From IMG/VR virus record IMGVR_UViG_3300003323_000322, positions 1 through 32,327 of that record: a DNA stretch of 32,327 nucleotides; one strand, 5' to 3'. The translations under genes and the position numbers were made by a program. Below, in pieces: positions 10,554 through 18,891 of the stretch (positions are counted from its first letter, which is position 1; each line of letters starts with the position of its first letter). A model generated the notes under the pieces. The model was not told the DNA's origin, did not search any database, and saw nothing but the letters and a program-made list of their open reading frames with translations. Source of the DNA: a virus.

Positions 10554-12584
10554 TCACGTCGTCAGGAACGAGAAACACAGCCCTGCGCCAGTCACAGCAC
10601 CAGTGGCCGTGACTGCGCCCGTTGTTGCTACCGTCAAACCGCGCGCTGTCGCGCCATCATTGATCGGCACGGATAGGTCACCAACGGTCGGCCGATACCC
10701 TGCGGGCAGTGTGAATATCGTCCCGCTGGTTCCGGAAATGCTTCCAACGACGAACACTTGGTTACCCACCTTCTTGTATTTCGTCGTGGCGTACGAACTG
10801 CCGAATGCGTTAGTCCAGCCGGACCCATATGAGACGGCATGCCAACCATCCGTCTCGAACGGCCATTCGTTTCCTGCTCCGCCGTCGCTGTATATGCTGA
10901 CGAGCGTGTTGTGTGCGAATGAAACAATCCTGTTCGAGTCTGCGCCGGTACGCAGCGATATCCCGCGCACCTTTGGGGTGGTTACATCATCAACGACTGT
11001 CGCATAAATGGTGTTTCCGTCCCCGTAGCAGTCTATTGCGAAATAATCACCAGCCGATCCACCTCGACCGTCTAGCTCGCTCTGCACGTACCACGTGCCG
11101 TAGTTTCCATAGATGAGCACCGAGCCTGATGCACACTCGCGCGTTACCACGTGATAGGTGTTTGAGCGCGCGTCGTCGGAAGAACTTGCTGCTGCTACTT
11201 CGTAGACTCCGACCCCAGTGATTCCTTGCACGACACACTTCAGTCGTGTGGCACGGCACTTTGTGCCCGTGGAGACACCCGCAGCCGTGCAGCCGCCGCG
11301 CACTACGTATGTGAGATCGTTGTTGTTCTGCTCGTTGGCCGACTGCGCGCCATATACGTGACCAATGACCACCGCATCCTGGGCGACGAGCCGCCCGCTA
11401 ATGCCGAAACAGTTATCGAGAATGCGCGTGCCGTACTTGCATGCCTCTGACACCACGTCGCAGGTGAAATATTTGCTCGAATTGACGTCAAAGCCAGGCG
11501 GCGGCGCGAGAGTGGCGTAGCCGCAGTTCTTTACGTAACACCTGATGTGTCCATAATTCGAGTTGATGAAGAGCGCTACTCCGCCTCGCCAGCAGTTTTC
11601 CCCATCTACATCGATGTCGTAATTAGAAAACTTGGTGAGCGCAACACCCCAGTCCGTCAGATCAGTCTCGGGATCGGTACGCAGGGATCGTTGGCCGTCA
11701 ACCGTGAACCCCTGTAGAACCAAACCACTATAGGCGGTGGCAGAATTTCCGTTACACAGCGCGCCGCAATCAATGACGCTCGAGTGCGTGAGTTTTGCGG
11801 TCGTCGCCGTCCCATTTGACTGGGATTCATTGAGCTGCTGGCAGGTAAACTGTGTCTGGCTAAGAATCGACAGAACGATATAGCCATAGTTGAATGAGGT
11901 GGTCGCGCACTGCTCGATGCGGATCGCTTTACCGACCCAGATGTTATGTGCCCTGGCCGTCGTGACGGTGACGACGTTAGATGTTCGGGATAGCGCCGTG
12001 ATGTCGATGGAGGTCAGTGGAATCAAAATGCGCGTGCGCTTCTTCCCCGCCCCGCGCATGACGTAGTTATCCCGGTGCACTTCGACGGCCGCATACCAGT
12101 CGCCGTCAGGGACATACACGTCGTGCCCTGTCTTGCCTGCCAGATAGAAGGCATAGGAATCATCGCTGCTGCCTGTCGCGCCGTACCGCCTCACGTCCCC
12201 CGGCGGATACGCATAGTTGACCGGCGTCACCCCGGCGGAGATCTCGGCAGGAGTACGTTGCAGGGAGTCGAGCGTGGTCGCGATGTCGCTCGAACTAAAT
12301 TGCTTGCGCGCAACGCCTGAAATATCGTCCAGTAAGCTGCCTGTGGCGCTGTAGACGACAACCCGATAATCGCTGCTTGCCTCTGTGTTCAGCCAGATGA
12401 CGGGCCAGTATCCGTCGTCATCTGCAATCACCGGCTGATCGTGAGGGGTTGTGAGGGCCTGGTCTTGGTAGACGGTCTGAAGTACTTCCGTGCCTGTTTG
12501 ATAGAAGTACGCCTTCGCGCCAGCATATGGGCGGCCGGCTACATTGATCTTTACCTGGCGGGGCAGGACAAATTGGACGGCCAA
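10554..12584 (-). CDS. Tailspike / tail fibre with beta-helix
   Basis: A 676-residue receptor-binding protein. The N-terminal 95 residues (FVLPRQVKINVAGRPYAGAK, YQDQALTTPHDQPV) look like the head-binding module of podoviral spikes; residues about 130-540 carry the repeated short beta strands and G-x-N-x turns of a right-handed beta-helix, the usual fold of polysaccharide-degrading spikes; the last 90 residues (GWTNAFGSSYATTKYKKVGN, TLPAGYRP) are a common C-terminal fibre domain. The start is TTG, chosen because AAGGAG lies six bases upstream. It lies downstream of a terminator, so it may have its own promoter. Catalytic residues cannot be assigned by eye. Confidence 0.85.
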   Translation of the reverse strand: MAVQFVLPRQVKINVAGRPYAGAKAYFYQTGTEVLQTVYQDQALTTPHDQPVIADDDGYWPVIWLNTEASSDYRVVVYSATGSLLDDISGVARKQFSSSDIATTLDSLQRTPAEISAGVTPVNYAYPPGDVRRYGATGSSDDSYAFYLAGKTGHDVYVPDGDWYAAVEVHRDNYVMRGAGKKRTRILIPLTSIDITALSRTSNVVTVTTARAHNIWVGKAIRIEQCATTSFNYGYIVLSILSQTQFTCQQLNESQSNGTATTAKLTHSSVIDCGALCNGNSATAYSGLVLQGFTVDGQRSLRTDPETDLTDWGVALTKFSNYDIDVDGENCWRGGVALFINSNYGHIRCYVKNCGYATLAPPPGFDVNSSKYFTCDVVSEACKYGTRILDNCFGISGRLVAQDAVVIGHVYGAQSANEQNNNDLTYVVRGGCTAAGVSTGTKCRATRLKCVVQGITGVGVYEVAAASSSDDARSNTYHVVTRECASGSVLIYGNYGTWYVQSELDGRGGSAGDYFAIDCYGDGNTIYATVVDDVTTPKVRGISLRTGADSNRIVSFAHNTLVSIYSDGGAGNEWPFETDGWHAVSYGSGWTNAFGSSYATTKYKKVGNQVFVVGSISGTSGTIFTLPAGYRPTVGDLSVPINDGATARGLTVATTGAVTATGAVTGAGLCFSFLTT

Positions 12585-12623
12585 CTGTGGCTCCTTAATG
12601 GATGGCGACGTAAACTCGCCGGC

Positions 12624-12764
12624 ATGCCGACAATAAAAAACCGCCCAAAGGCGGTGTCTGATGAGTCCTCACCATCTGAGGACTGGAAGTTCATTCTGTT
12701 TGGGATTGGCTTTTGGCTTATCCCTGTCGTCGTCGTCGGGCTATTTCTGGCTGCTCTCTTTTAG
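12624..12764 (+). CDS. Possible 46-residue hydrophobic protein, plus strand
   Basis: ATG 12624 opens a short frame with a charged N-terminus (PTIKNRPKAVSDESSPSEDW) and a strong membrane segment at the end (FILFGIGFWLIPVVVVGLFLAALF). It lies against the late operon, overlaps the 3' end of the ejection protein gene by 24 bases and spans the minus-strand terminator. No good ribosome site is seen; a GTG at 12654 would give a shorter form. The hydrophobic tail is more regular than chance would suggest. Confidence 0.35.
   Translation: MPTIKNRPKAVSDESSPSEDWKFILFGIGFWLIPVVVVGLFLAALF
12632..12655 (-). terminator. Intrinsic terminator between ejection genes and tailspike
   Basis: On the minus strand ACCGCC-TTTG-GGCGGT forms a six-pair stem with a four-base loop, followed at once by TTTTTATT. 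It is a textbook rho-independent terminator, placed after the 901-residue ejection gene and before the tailspike ribosome site. Confidence 0.82.
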
Positions 12765-15446
12765 CAACCGCGCGAACTCCTTTTCGTCGGCATTACCGTT
12801 CTGAGCGAGTTGTACTGCCAACGCCGGTAGCGCCTGCGGAGGAGCTTTCGTTGTGGTTGCTAGCCACTTCACAAACGGCGGATGCGTCATAAGGCGCGCC
12901 ATGAGGTTGGCACCTGCCACCCCGCCAGCAATGCTCCCGGCAACACCAACGTTGCCGGTTGCCAAGCTCGTTGCGAACGACACAACAGTAGCCGTCTGGG
13001 TGGTTGCCTGGCCTGTTCCTGAAGGGTTCTGGAAGACCTTGGACCCATCACGAAGATTCGATGCGACTTTAGCGATTTGGTCCATGTTTCCGCGGAATTG
13101 AGGGCCATACCGGTCGAACAAAACGGCTTTTGCCTGCGGAGACATCGAGTTCCAATTGGTCAGAAACGTCTCGGTCGAAAACTTCTCGCCAAGGTCATTC
13201 TGTCGACCAGGAGTTGCACGGCCAAGTCGTCTGAGAACGGTTGCCGAAACGGTTTTCTGTGCTTCCGGAGGAAGCGACTGCATCACGGCACGAAGCGTGG
13301 TGGCGCCCTCCTTTGTGCCTGATGTAGCCGCCGTGAACACCGCCTCGGGACCGCCATTTTTCTCTACGACATGATCGATCGTCTCAAGCCTTCGCATGCC
13401 GGCACGGGTGTAGTTATTGGCTCGATTCCACGCTGCAGAAGCCTCTGGCCCCGCATCATCTGCGGCGCCCTTGAGATCCTCTGTGAGCGCTCCGTATAGC
13501 GCTTTCCATTTGCTTCGAGGGACGTCGCTCATGATCGAGCCATCCGCCATTTCGTTGCCTACAAGCGTGCGCAGCTTCTTTACTGCCTCGTAGGGAAGCT
13601 TACCTTTCGCTGCCTCCACCGCCGCCTGCAGATCGTCGAGAGTTGACTGCAGGGCCTGGACCTCGCTTTGACGGGCCTGCGCAATGCCGATTGCGTCGTT
13701 CTTTGCGGCGGCACCTTCTGCGGCACGTTCTGCATTCGCAGAATATCTTCCGGGGAATCTTGGTTGTCCCGGAACAGGAGTCCAACTATTGGCGAGTTCG
13801 TTTTGCTGTTTTTCGAATGCGGAGAAGTGCTGCACCTCTGCAGTTGCCGCGTTCCTCGAGGCTCGAAGTGCTTCAAGCTTCGCGATAGCGCTGTTCAGCG
13901 ACTCCTGTGCAGATGTGGGATTGTCGAGATCCTTCTGGAGCGCATCTTCTATACCCCGCATCTTTGCGTTCTGAAAGAACTTCGAGGTGTTAGGAGCTCC
14001 TGGTATGGATGCATTCAGCGCCTTCAACGCTGACGTTGTATTTTGAACATCAACGCCGGAATCGGGCTGCACGTACTGATCCAGCTCGTCATAAAGCTGT
14101 GATTGCTTTGCCTTGAAGTTCTCGACAAAGCCGCCTTCGCCACGAACCCCACGCTCAATGGCTCTGCCAGCCTGCTCGGCGCTCGCCTTTGGAGATAACT
14201 GGTTCGCTTGACGCTCTATTCCTGTGCCTAGATTGGCAGCCTGTTCCTCGGCTCTTCGCGCCATCACTCCAGCACTTCCTGGTGTACGCGACATCAGAGA
14301 CTCGGCCGACTGCATCCGTCGGTTCTGCGTCGCTTGGCCCACCGATGGCGTATCCCCCGCATCTTCGAATGCCTGGATGTTCTCCGCGACCTTCTGGCGC
14401 CCTTCCTCTCCGCCCCGGAACGATCGCTTTACGCCTTCGGCGAGAACCGCTCGAGTTGCATTCGCTGCCGCGCCACCCGCCATGCCCGCTAGTATTTGTC
14501 CGGCAGGCCCGACACCAGCCTCTGCAGCGCCCTGAGAGGACAGTGATCCCGCCACGTTAGATACCAGCGACGGAACCATCGGCACGCCGGTAGAAGGACC
14601 GAGCATCGCCGATGCCGCACCTCGACCTCCAGCAGCCAAGTAGCGAGACGCCGTATCGTCCGGGCGTGGGATCGCTGCGCCGGACCCCATCAGTTTGCGG
14701 AAGTAGTCGCCAGATCCAATTATTCCGCTTCGATCTGAGTTCACTTCTAGAGTGTTCGGAACCGGCTTTCCCGTAGTCTCTGAATACAAGAATCCAGACA
14801 GCGCCTTTCCTAGATCGATGATGTTTTGCATCGTATCTATTGGTAATCCCGCAATGCCTGCGACGCCTTGATTGAAGCCAGCAGCGCCAGCGTTGGCACG
14901 ATCTAGTCCAGATACTGGTGGCCGTATCGATGCCTGAGCTACTTGCGGCTGATCTAGAGTGAAACCAGCAGGGAGGGGCGGTAATGCACCACCGCTGTCC
15001 TTGCTGGATTGTGCGTCTCTCTCATCCAGCACTATCTGCCCAGACGGCAGAACGAGCTGATCCTTCTCGTTCCAGCGCGGAGCTCCTGTGGTTGCCCACT
15101 GCGATTCAGCAGAAAATGACTTGTGGTACGGCGTCTTCCAATAGTCCGAATAGTGCAACTTGCCGTCGTTCGAATTCATCCCCGTCCGCGCGTGAGGATC
15201 TCCAGCCTTCAGGCCCTTATAAAAGCCGCGCATGTCGTAATCGGCCTGCGGAGATGGGTCGAACGGAACGTTGTTCTGCTTCACCCACTGCTGAAACTGC
15301 TGCTCATCACCGGGTGAAAGACGCGTTAGATAGCCTCCAGACGGGGCGGGCTTTGCATACGCCATGTTGCGTGAATGCACGCTATTGTTAGGCGCAGATT
15401 GATCGTCCAGCGTGAAGCCGGGAGGAAGGGGCGGAAGATCAGCCAC
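12741..15446 (-). CDS. Large internal virion / DNA ejection protein (gp16-position)
   Basis: A 901-residue protein, third of three genes where P22 has 7-20-16; P22 gp16 has 609 residues. Two copies of a proline motif, L-P-P-L-P-P-G-F-T-L-D (residues 4-14) and L-P-P-L-P-A-G-F-T-L-D (154-165), flank a conserved phage domain (FQQWVKQNNV, YDMRGFYKGL, DYWKTPYHKSF). Then follow a Gly/Ala-rich segment (about 185-345, hydrophobic stretches that may insert in membrane) and long helical coiled-coil segments (about 345-780). Ejection proteins leave the capsid first and help DNA cross the cell envelope. Role is inferred from order, size and composition. Confidence 0.72.
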   Translation of the reverse strand: MADLPPLPPGFTLDDQSAPNNSVHSRNMAYAKPAPSGGYLTRLSPGDEQQFQQWVKQNNVPFDPSPQADYDMRGFYKGLKAGDPHARTGMNSNDGKLHYSDYWKTPYHKSFSAESQWATTGAPRWNEKDQLVLPSGQIVLDERDAQSSKDSGGALPPLPAGFTLDQPQVAQASIRPPVSGLDRANAGAAGFNQGVAGIAGLPIDTMQNIIDLGKALSGFLYSETTGKPVPNTLEVNSDRSGIIGSGDYFRKLMGSGAAIPRPDDTASRYLAAGGRGAASAMLGPSTGVPMVPSLVSNVAGSLSSQGAAEAGVGPAGQILAGMAGGAAANATRAVLAEGVKRSFRGGEEGRQKVAENIQAFEDAGDTPSVGQATQNRRMQSAESLMSRTPGSAGVMARRAEEQAANLGTGIERQANQLSPKASAEQAGRAIERGVRGEGGFVENFKAKQSQLYDELDQYVQPDSGVDVQNTTSALKALNASIPGAPNTSKFFQNAKMRGIEDALQKDLDNPTSAQESLNSAIAKLEALRASRNAATAEVQHFSAFEKQQNELANSWTPVPGQPRFPGRYSANAERAAEGAAAKNDAIGIAQARQSEVQALQSTLDDLQAAVEAAKGKLPYEAVKKLRTLVGNEMADGSIMSDVPRSKWKALYGALTEDLKGAADDAGPEASAAWNRANNYTRAGMRRLETIDHVVEKNGGPEAVFTAATSGTKEGATTLRAVMQSLPPEAQKTVSATVLRRLGRATPGRQNDLGEKFSTETFLTNWNSMSPQAKAVLFDRYGPQFRGNMDQIAKVASNLRDGSKVFQNPSGTGQATTQTATVVSFATSLATGNVGVAGSIAGGVAGANLMARLMTHPPFVKWLATTTKAPPQALPALAVQLAQNGNADEKEFARLLKESSQK

Positions 15447-16683
15447 CGTAGGGGACCCACTGACCGTTTTGCAGAATCAGCTTTTGACCGTTCGGGCCTG
15501 TAGCCGTCGGCGCGCTCGGCGTCGAACCGCTCTGCGGATTGCTGGGCTTATCACCTGGGACCATGATGTTTCGAACCGCTTCGATTTCCTGCTTCCGGGC
15601 CTGCTCCTTCTGAGCTTTGACCCCTGGACTGTCTCCCGGCTGCGGAAAGAACTGTTTTCGAGTGGATTCGACTTCTTCCGGGGTCGCCGTAGCACCTGAC
15701 TTCAGATACAGAAGGTTTGCCGACCAGCGCAAAGCTGCCGACTCGTACTTGCGAAAATCTTCCGACTGAAACGGCTTCGTGAGCTCACTTGCGCCGAGCA
15801 TACGATTCTTGATGCTTGAAGTGTCGGAAGAACTAGCGCGTTCCAGATCATTGATCTGCTGCTCAGCATTCTTCATGCTGCTGAAGAGAACGGCGTTCTT
15901 TTTGTCGCCTTCCGTGAGCGGCTTTGGCGGCTGGCGCGATGGATCTGCGGGGCCGCCAGCGATAGGGGACATCGATCCATCGGGGTTCCAGCGATAGCCA
16001 CTTGGCAGATTGATCTGCTGAGCGCCGGCTTGCTTCATCTGCGTCTGGAACTGCTGGAAGCTGCCCTTATAGCCTTGCGACCTCGCGTATTCGTATTCCT
16101 GAACAGAATTCGGCGCTTCATTCTGCTTTGGAGCGGTGAATGCCGCGCGATAGCTTCCATCTGGACTACGGGTCGCAAGTGACCCTCCAGCAGCCACCTC
16201 GATGGGCTTCTCCGGCGGCACGAACTGCGCAACCTGCGACAGCCGCTGCTGGAGTTCCGCATCTGGGAGTTGCTGAAGTTCCGCAATACCCTTGCCGTGA
16301 TCTGCGCCAATGGCCGTGAACGCAGGCCCAAACGTCGTAGACACTTCAGGGGACGCAAGGAAGGCTTTGCGCTGAGCAGGGTCCTGGATTGACAGGGCTT
16401 TCTGGGCAAGACCTGCAAGCTGCGTCAGGGCCTGCTGCTTGTCCATCTGCTGCTGGTTTTGGTAGCTCGACAACGCTGCACCGGTCTGCACATCTCCTGC
16501 GCGAATATAGTCCTCAGGGGATGCCTGCGGGTTTTGTGAGAGCGCATTCAACCGCTGTGAGCGCTCGAGCTGCTGGTCGCGCAAGATGTTCTGCTGCTGA
16601 TTGACGCGCTCCTGTTGGGCGGCGTCCCTACCAGCCATGTAATCCGCGAAAAGGTTCAGCGGTCGTACGTAGGGGCGTGCCAT
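15439..16683 (-). CDS. DNA ejection protein (gp20-position)
   Basis: A 414-residue, Gln-rich, mostly helical protein beginning MARPYVRPLNLFADYMAGRD, with N-terminal coiled coil (QQERVNQQQNILRDQQLERS). The middle has INLPSGYRWNPDGSMSPIAG, a block I recall in many phage structural proteins of this class, and the end is Pro/Ser-rich. It sits between gp7- and gp16-position genes, is close to P22 gp20 (471 residues) in length, and overlaps both. Likely packaged in the virion and ejected with DNA. Confidence 0.72.
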   Translation of the reverse strand: MARPYVRPLNLFADYMAGRDAAQQERVNQQQNILRDQQLERSQRLNALSQNPQASPEDYIRAGDVQTGAALSSYQNQQQMDKQQALTQLAGLAQKALSIQDPAQRKAFLASPEVSTTFGPAFTAIGADHGKGIAELQQLPDAELQQRLSQVAQFVPPEKPIEVAAGGSLATRSPDGSYRAAFTAPKQNEAPNSVQEYEYARSQGYKGSFQQFQTQMKQAGAQQINLPSGYRWNPDGSMSPIAGGPADPSRQPPKPLTEGDKKNAVLFSSMKNAEQQINDLERASSSDTSSIKNRMLGASELTKPFQSEDFRKYESAALRWSANLLYLKSGATATPEEVESTRKQFFPQPGDSPGVKAQKEQARKQEIEAVRNIMVPGDKPSNPQSGSTPSAPTATGPNGQKLILQNGQWVPYGG

Positions 16684-17801
16684 CAGACTCGCCTCACTGT
16701 TGGCTTGAAGTATCCGATTCCGCTTGGATCGGAGTTACGGTTGCCGAAGTAGTAACCGGCCCCCTGAGCAAGTCCTGAAAGCGCCCCGCCCCATGCATCA
16801 TACTGACCGGCAACTCCCGATGCCCGCGCGTCGCCCTGATTCTGGAGAGCGTTACTTACGCCTTGACCTGTGATGAGGCCCGCCTGGCCAGTCTGCGAAT
16901 TCGCTGTCTGACCGATGCCGGCCAATGCCGCTTGGCGGTTGAAGTAGTTGCCGAACTCCCCGGCTGCCAGATTCGAATTGAACTCGCTCAACGCCTTCAG
17001 CGCGTTGCCGGAGAATGCTCCACCACGAGCTGCGGCCGTGCGCTCGATGCCTTTGAGGCCCTCATCGCGACGGAAGGTGTAGTCCGGAGACTTGAAGAAG
17101 TTCGTGTAGTCGGGGCTTGTGAGCGCGTTCGTCGGGGATTGTTGCTGAGGTGTCTGCTGCCCCGTGGGCATCTTCGGTAGCCGTCCGATGAGCGAGGTAT
17201 ATCGCTGCTGCCACTCACCCTGATTTCCATCCGGGGCATAGGTCGCGCCGTACCAGGTGCCCGCAACGTCCTTGAGCTGGCTCTCATTGAAGATTGTGCC
17301 ATCAGGCAGGGCGAGCCTGCCGTCTGGGAGCTGCATCACCCCTGATTCAGCGGCGAACGCCTTGAGGTTTCGCTTCTCATCGCCGTGCGTGTTGCCGAAG
17401 AGATTACCGAGCAACCCGCCAGCAGGATCGAAGATCTTGCCCGCGCCTCCGAGTTTGGAAGTTACCGTCCACGGGTTCAGAGCCGCACCGGCTCCGCTGT
17501 TGAAGAATCCGTCCTCAGCTATGGGCTGCGGCTGGTATGGGGTCGCTCCAGACGTTGCGAGTGTGTTAGCAGACGGCGCAGGGCTGTAGCCGTAGATTGA
17601 ACCCAGCGCGTTGATGGCCTGTGAGCCTATCGCCCGATAAGGCGCCGTGTTCTGCTGAATGGTATCGAACTGGCGGCGCTGCTCGGCGATAGCCGCATCG
17701 CCGCCCTTCGCAGCTTTGTTCGCGGCGGACTTTGCTCCTTGTGCGCTGACGGCTCCGCCGAGGAGAGTTGCGCCGCCAACGATTACTGCGGTCCAACTCA
17801 C
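16683..17801 (-). CDS. DNA ejection protein (gp7-position)
   Basis: A 372-residue protein. The N-terminus is hydrophobic and Gly/Ala-rich (VIVGGATLLGGAVSAQGAKS), as in P22 gp7, followed by AIAEQRRQFDTIQQNTAPYR and AIGSQAINALGSIYG, a block widely seen in phage ejection proteins. The C-terminal half is Gly/Ala/Asn-rich (GAFSGNALKALSEFNSNLA, NYFNRQAALAGIGQTANSQ). Longer than P22 gp7 (229). First of the three ejection genes in transcription order. Confidence 0.75.
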   Translation of the reverse strand: MSWTAVIVGGATLLGGAVSAQGAKSAANKAAKGGDAAIAEQRRQFDTIQQNTAPYRAIGSQAINALGSIYGYSPAPSANTLATSGATPYQPQPIAEDGFFNSGAGAALNPWTVTSKLGGAGKIFDPAGGLLGNLFGNTHGDEKRNLKAFAAESGVMQLPDGRLALPDGTIFNESQLKDVAGTWYGATYAPDGNQGEWQQRYTSLIGRLPKMPTGQQTPQQQSPTNALTSPDYTNFFKSPDYTFRRDEGLKGIERTAAARGGAFSGNALKALSEFNSNLAAGEFGNYFNRQAALAGIGQTANSQTGQAGLITGQGVSNALQNQGDARASGVAGQYDAWGGALSGLAQGAGYYFGNRNSDPSGIGYFKPTVRRV

Positions 17802-18265
17802 GTTTTGTCCTCCAATACATTCAGGTCCACGTCCAGAGCGTCAAAGCTCGGCGCGATGAACTCGGCTTCGATCTTTTTCAAGTCGGTCTCATCCGTTGCG
17901 TGAAACGTGGTCCAGACGGTGTCTTCGTGCGCGTACCCGGCACGCTTGATTCCGGGAAATGACTCGACGATGCACGGGGCTTTCAGGCGCTTAACTCCGT
18001 GCTCCGTGAGCACGCTGATGTCGCCTTTGCTGATGACGGATAGATGCGCCTTGCGGTGGATCTTGCCGGTCAGAATTGCGCCTTTCGGGATGTGCAGCTC
18101 GCGGGCATACATGCCATCGCTGAAGTGATGTCGCACCTCGGGCTCGATCTGCGGCAATTCGCTTAATGCGGCTTCGAGGCGCAGAACCTTGTCGCGACTT
18201 ACGGCACCCACCGAGTCGAACGGGTTTCCTACATCGACTTCGTAGCTACGCAGCGTCACGTTCAT
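17798..18265 (-). CDS. Cupin-like phage protein (gp14-position)
   Basis: A 155-residue protein with EVRHHFSDGMYARELHIPKG, GAILTGKIHRKAHLSVISKG and later GYAHEDTVWTTFHAT: repeated His and Gly turns in beta-rich context, which suggest a small cupin barrel. It occupies the place of P22 gene 14 (about 172 residues, head-assembly/ejection related), but no similarity to gp14 is visible. Genes of this cupin-like type are common in the structural blocks of podoviruses; the role is unknown. Confidence 0.6.
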   Translation of the reverse strand: MNVTLRSYEVDVGNPFDSVGAVSRDKVLRLEAALSELPQIEPEVRHHFSDGMYARELHIPKGAILTGKIHRKAHLSVISKGDISVLTEHGVKRLKAPCIVESFPGIKRAGYAHEDTVWTTFHATDETDLKKIEAEFIAPSFDALDVDLNVLEDKT

Positions 18266-18891
18266 GGTTTTGTCGTGCCGAGATCAGTGATGACAATCGC
18301 CCCTGCATTGCTGATGGTGAGGCGCCAGTAATGCGGCGTTCCTTGTGTGTCTTTCAGAACAATTCCCTTGGTTGCCAGATCGATCACGACGTCATCCGTG
18401 ATGTCAGCGCCCTTGGTGACGCGACTTGATGAGTTAAGGCCCGCGTATCCGCTCGCTGCGTTCTTTTGAGATGATTGCTCGTAACGCGCATCGCCCTCGG
18501 TCTGCGTGAGGTAGACAGAGTGCGGATCTGATGCCGCGACATGAGCGGCCAGCGCTGTCGCTGCGGTGGCTTCTGCCGCCGCCTGAGCTGAATTCGCGGC
18601 GGTTGCGACTTCATAGTCGGTCGCAATGCTGGACGGAAGGTCTGCGACCGCAATCCCGTCGAACTGCAGCACTCCAGAACGCCGGATCAGTACCTGACGA
18701 TCCGCTGCTGACACGATGTCCGCCGGCGGGCCGACGGTTGCTGCGCTTCGGCCGATGACCGATGCAGGATCACGATCTGCGAAGGTGGCATCCGTGATAG
18801 TTCCGGGGTCCGGCGTGATGACAAGCGACGTGAAGTATTTCGCCCACTCAATGATGTCCTTCGGGACTGAGCGAAACGCTTTCAGTGGCAT
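18262..18891 (-). CDS. Tail fibre-like / tail needle-position protein
   Basis: A 209-residue protein; ATG 18891 is chosen because it shares a base with the upstream TGA (TGATG), and an ATG 39 bases earlier would lie inside that gene. It has an Ala-rich helical segment (ANSAQAAAEATAATALAAHV, about 115-140) that could trimerise, followed by A-S-D-P-H-S-V-Y-L-T, the short motif of many tail fibres, and a beta-rich C-terminus (YWRLTISNAGAIVITDLG). P22 has its trimeric tail needle (gp26, 233 residues) at this position, so a needle or fibre role is inferred. Confidence 0.6.
   Translation of the reverse strand: MPLKAFRSVPKDIIEWAKYFTSLVITPDPGTITDATFADRDPASVIGRSAATVGPPADIVSAADRQVLIRRSGVLQFDGIAVADLPSSIATDYEVATAANSAQAAAEATAATALAAHVAASDPHSVYLTQTEGDARYEQSSQKNAASGYAGLNSSSRVTKGADITDDVVIDLATKGIVLKDTQGTPHYWRLTISNAGAIVITDLGTTKP

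Noticed and set aside
13668-14033. Several plus-strand frames above 90 residues opposite the late operon
   Set aside because: They lie opposite well-supported structural genes, lack ribosome sites and have Arg/Ser/Cys-rich antisense composition.
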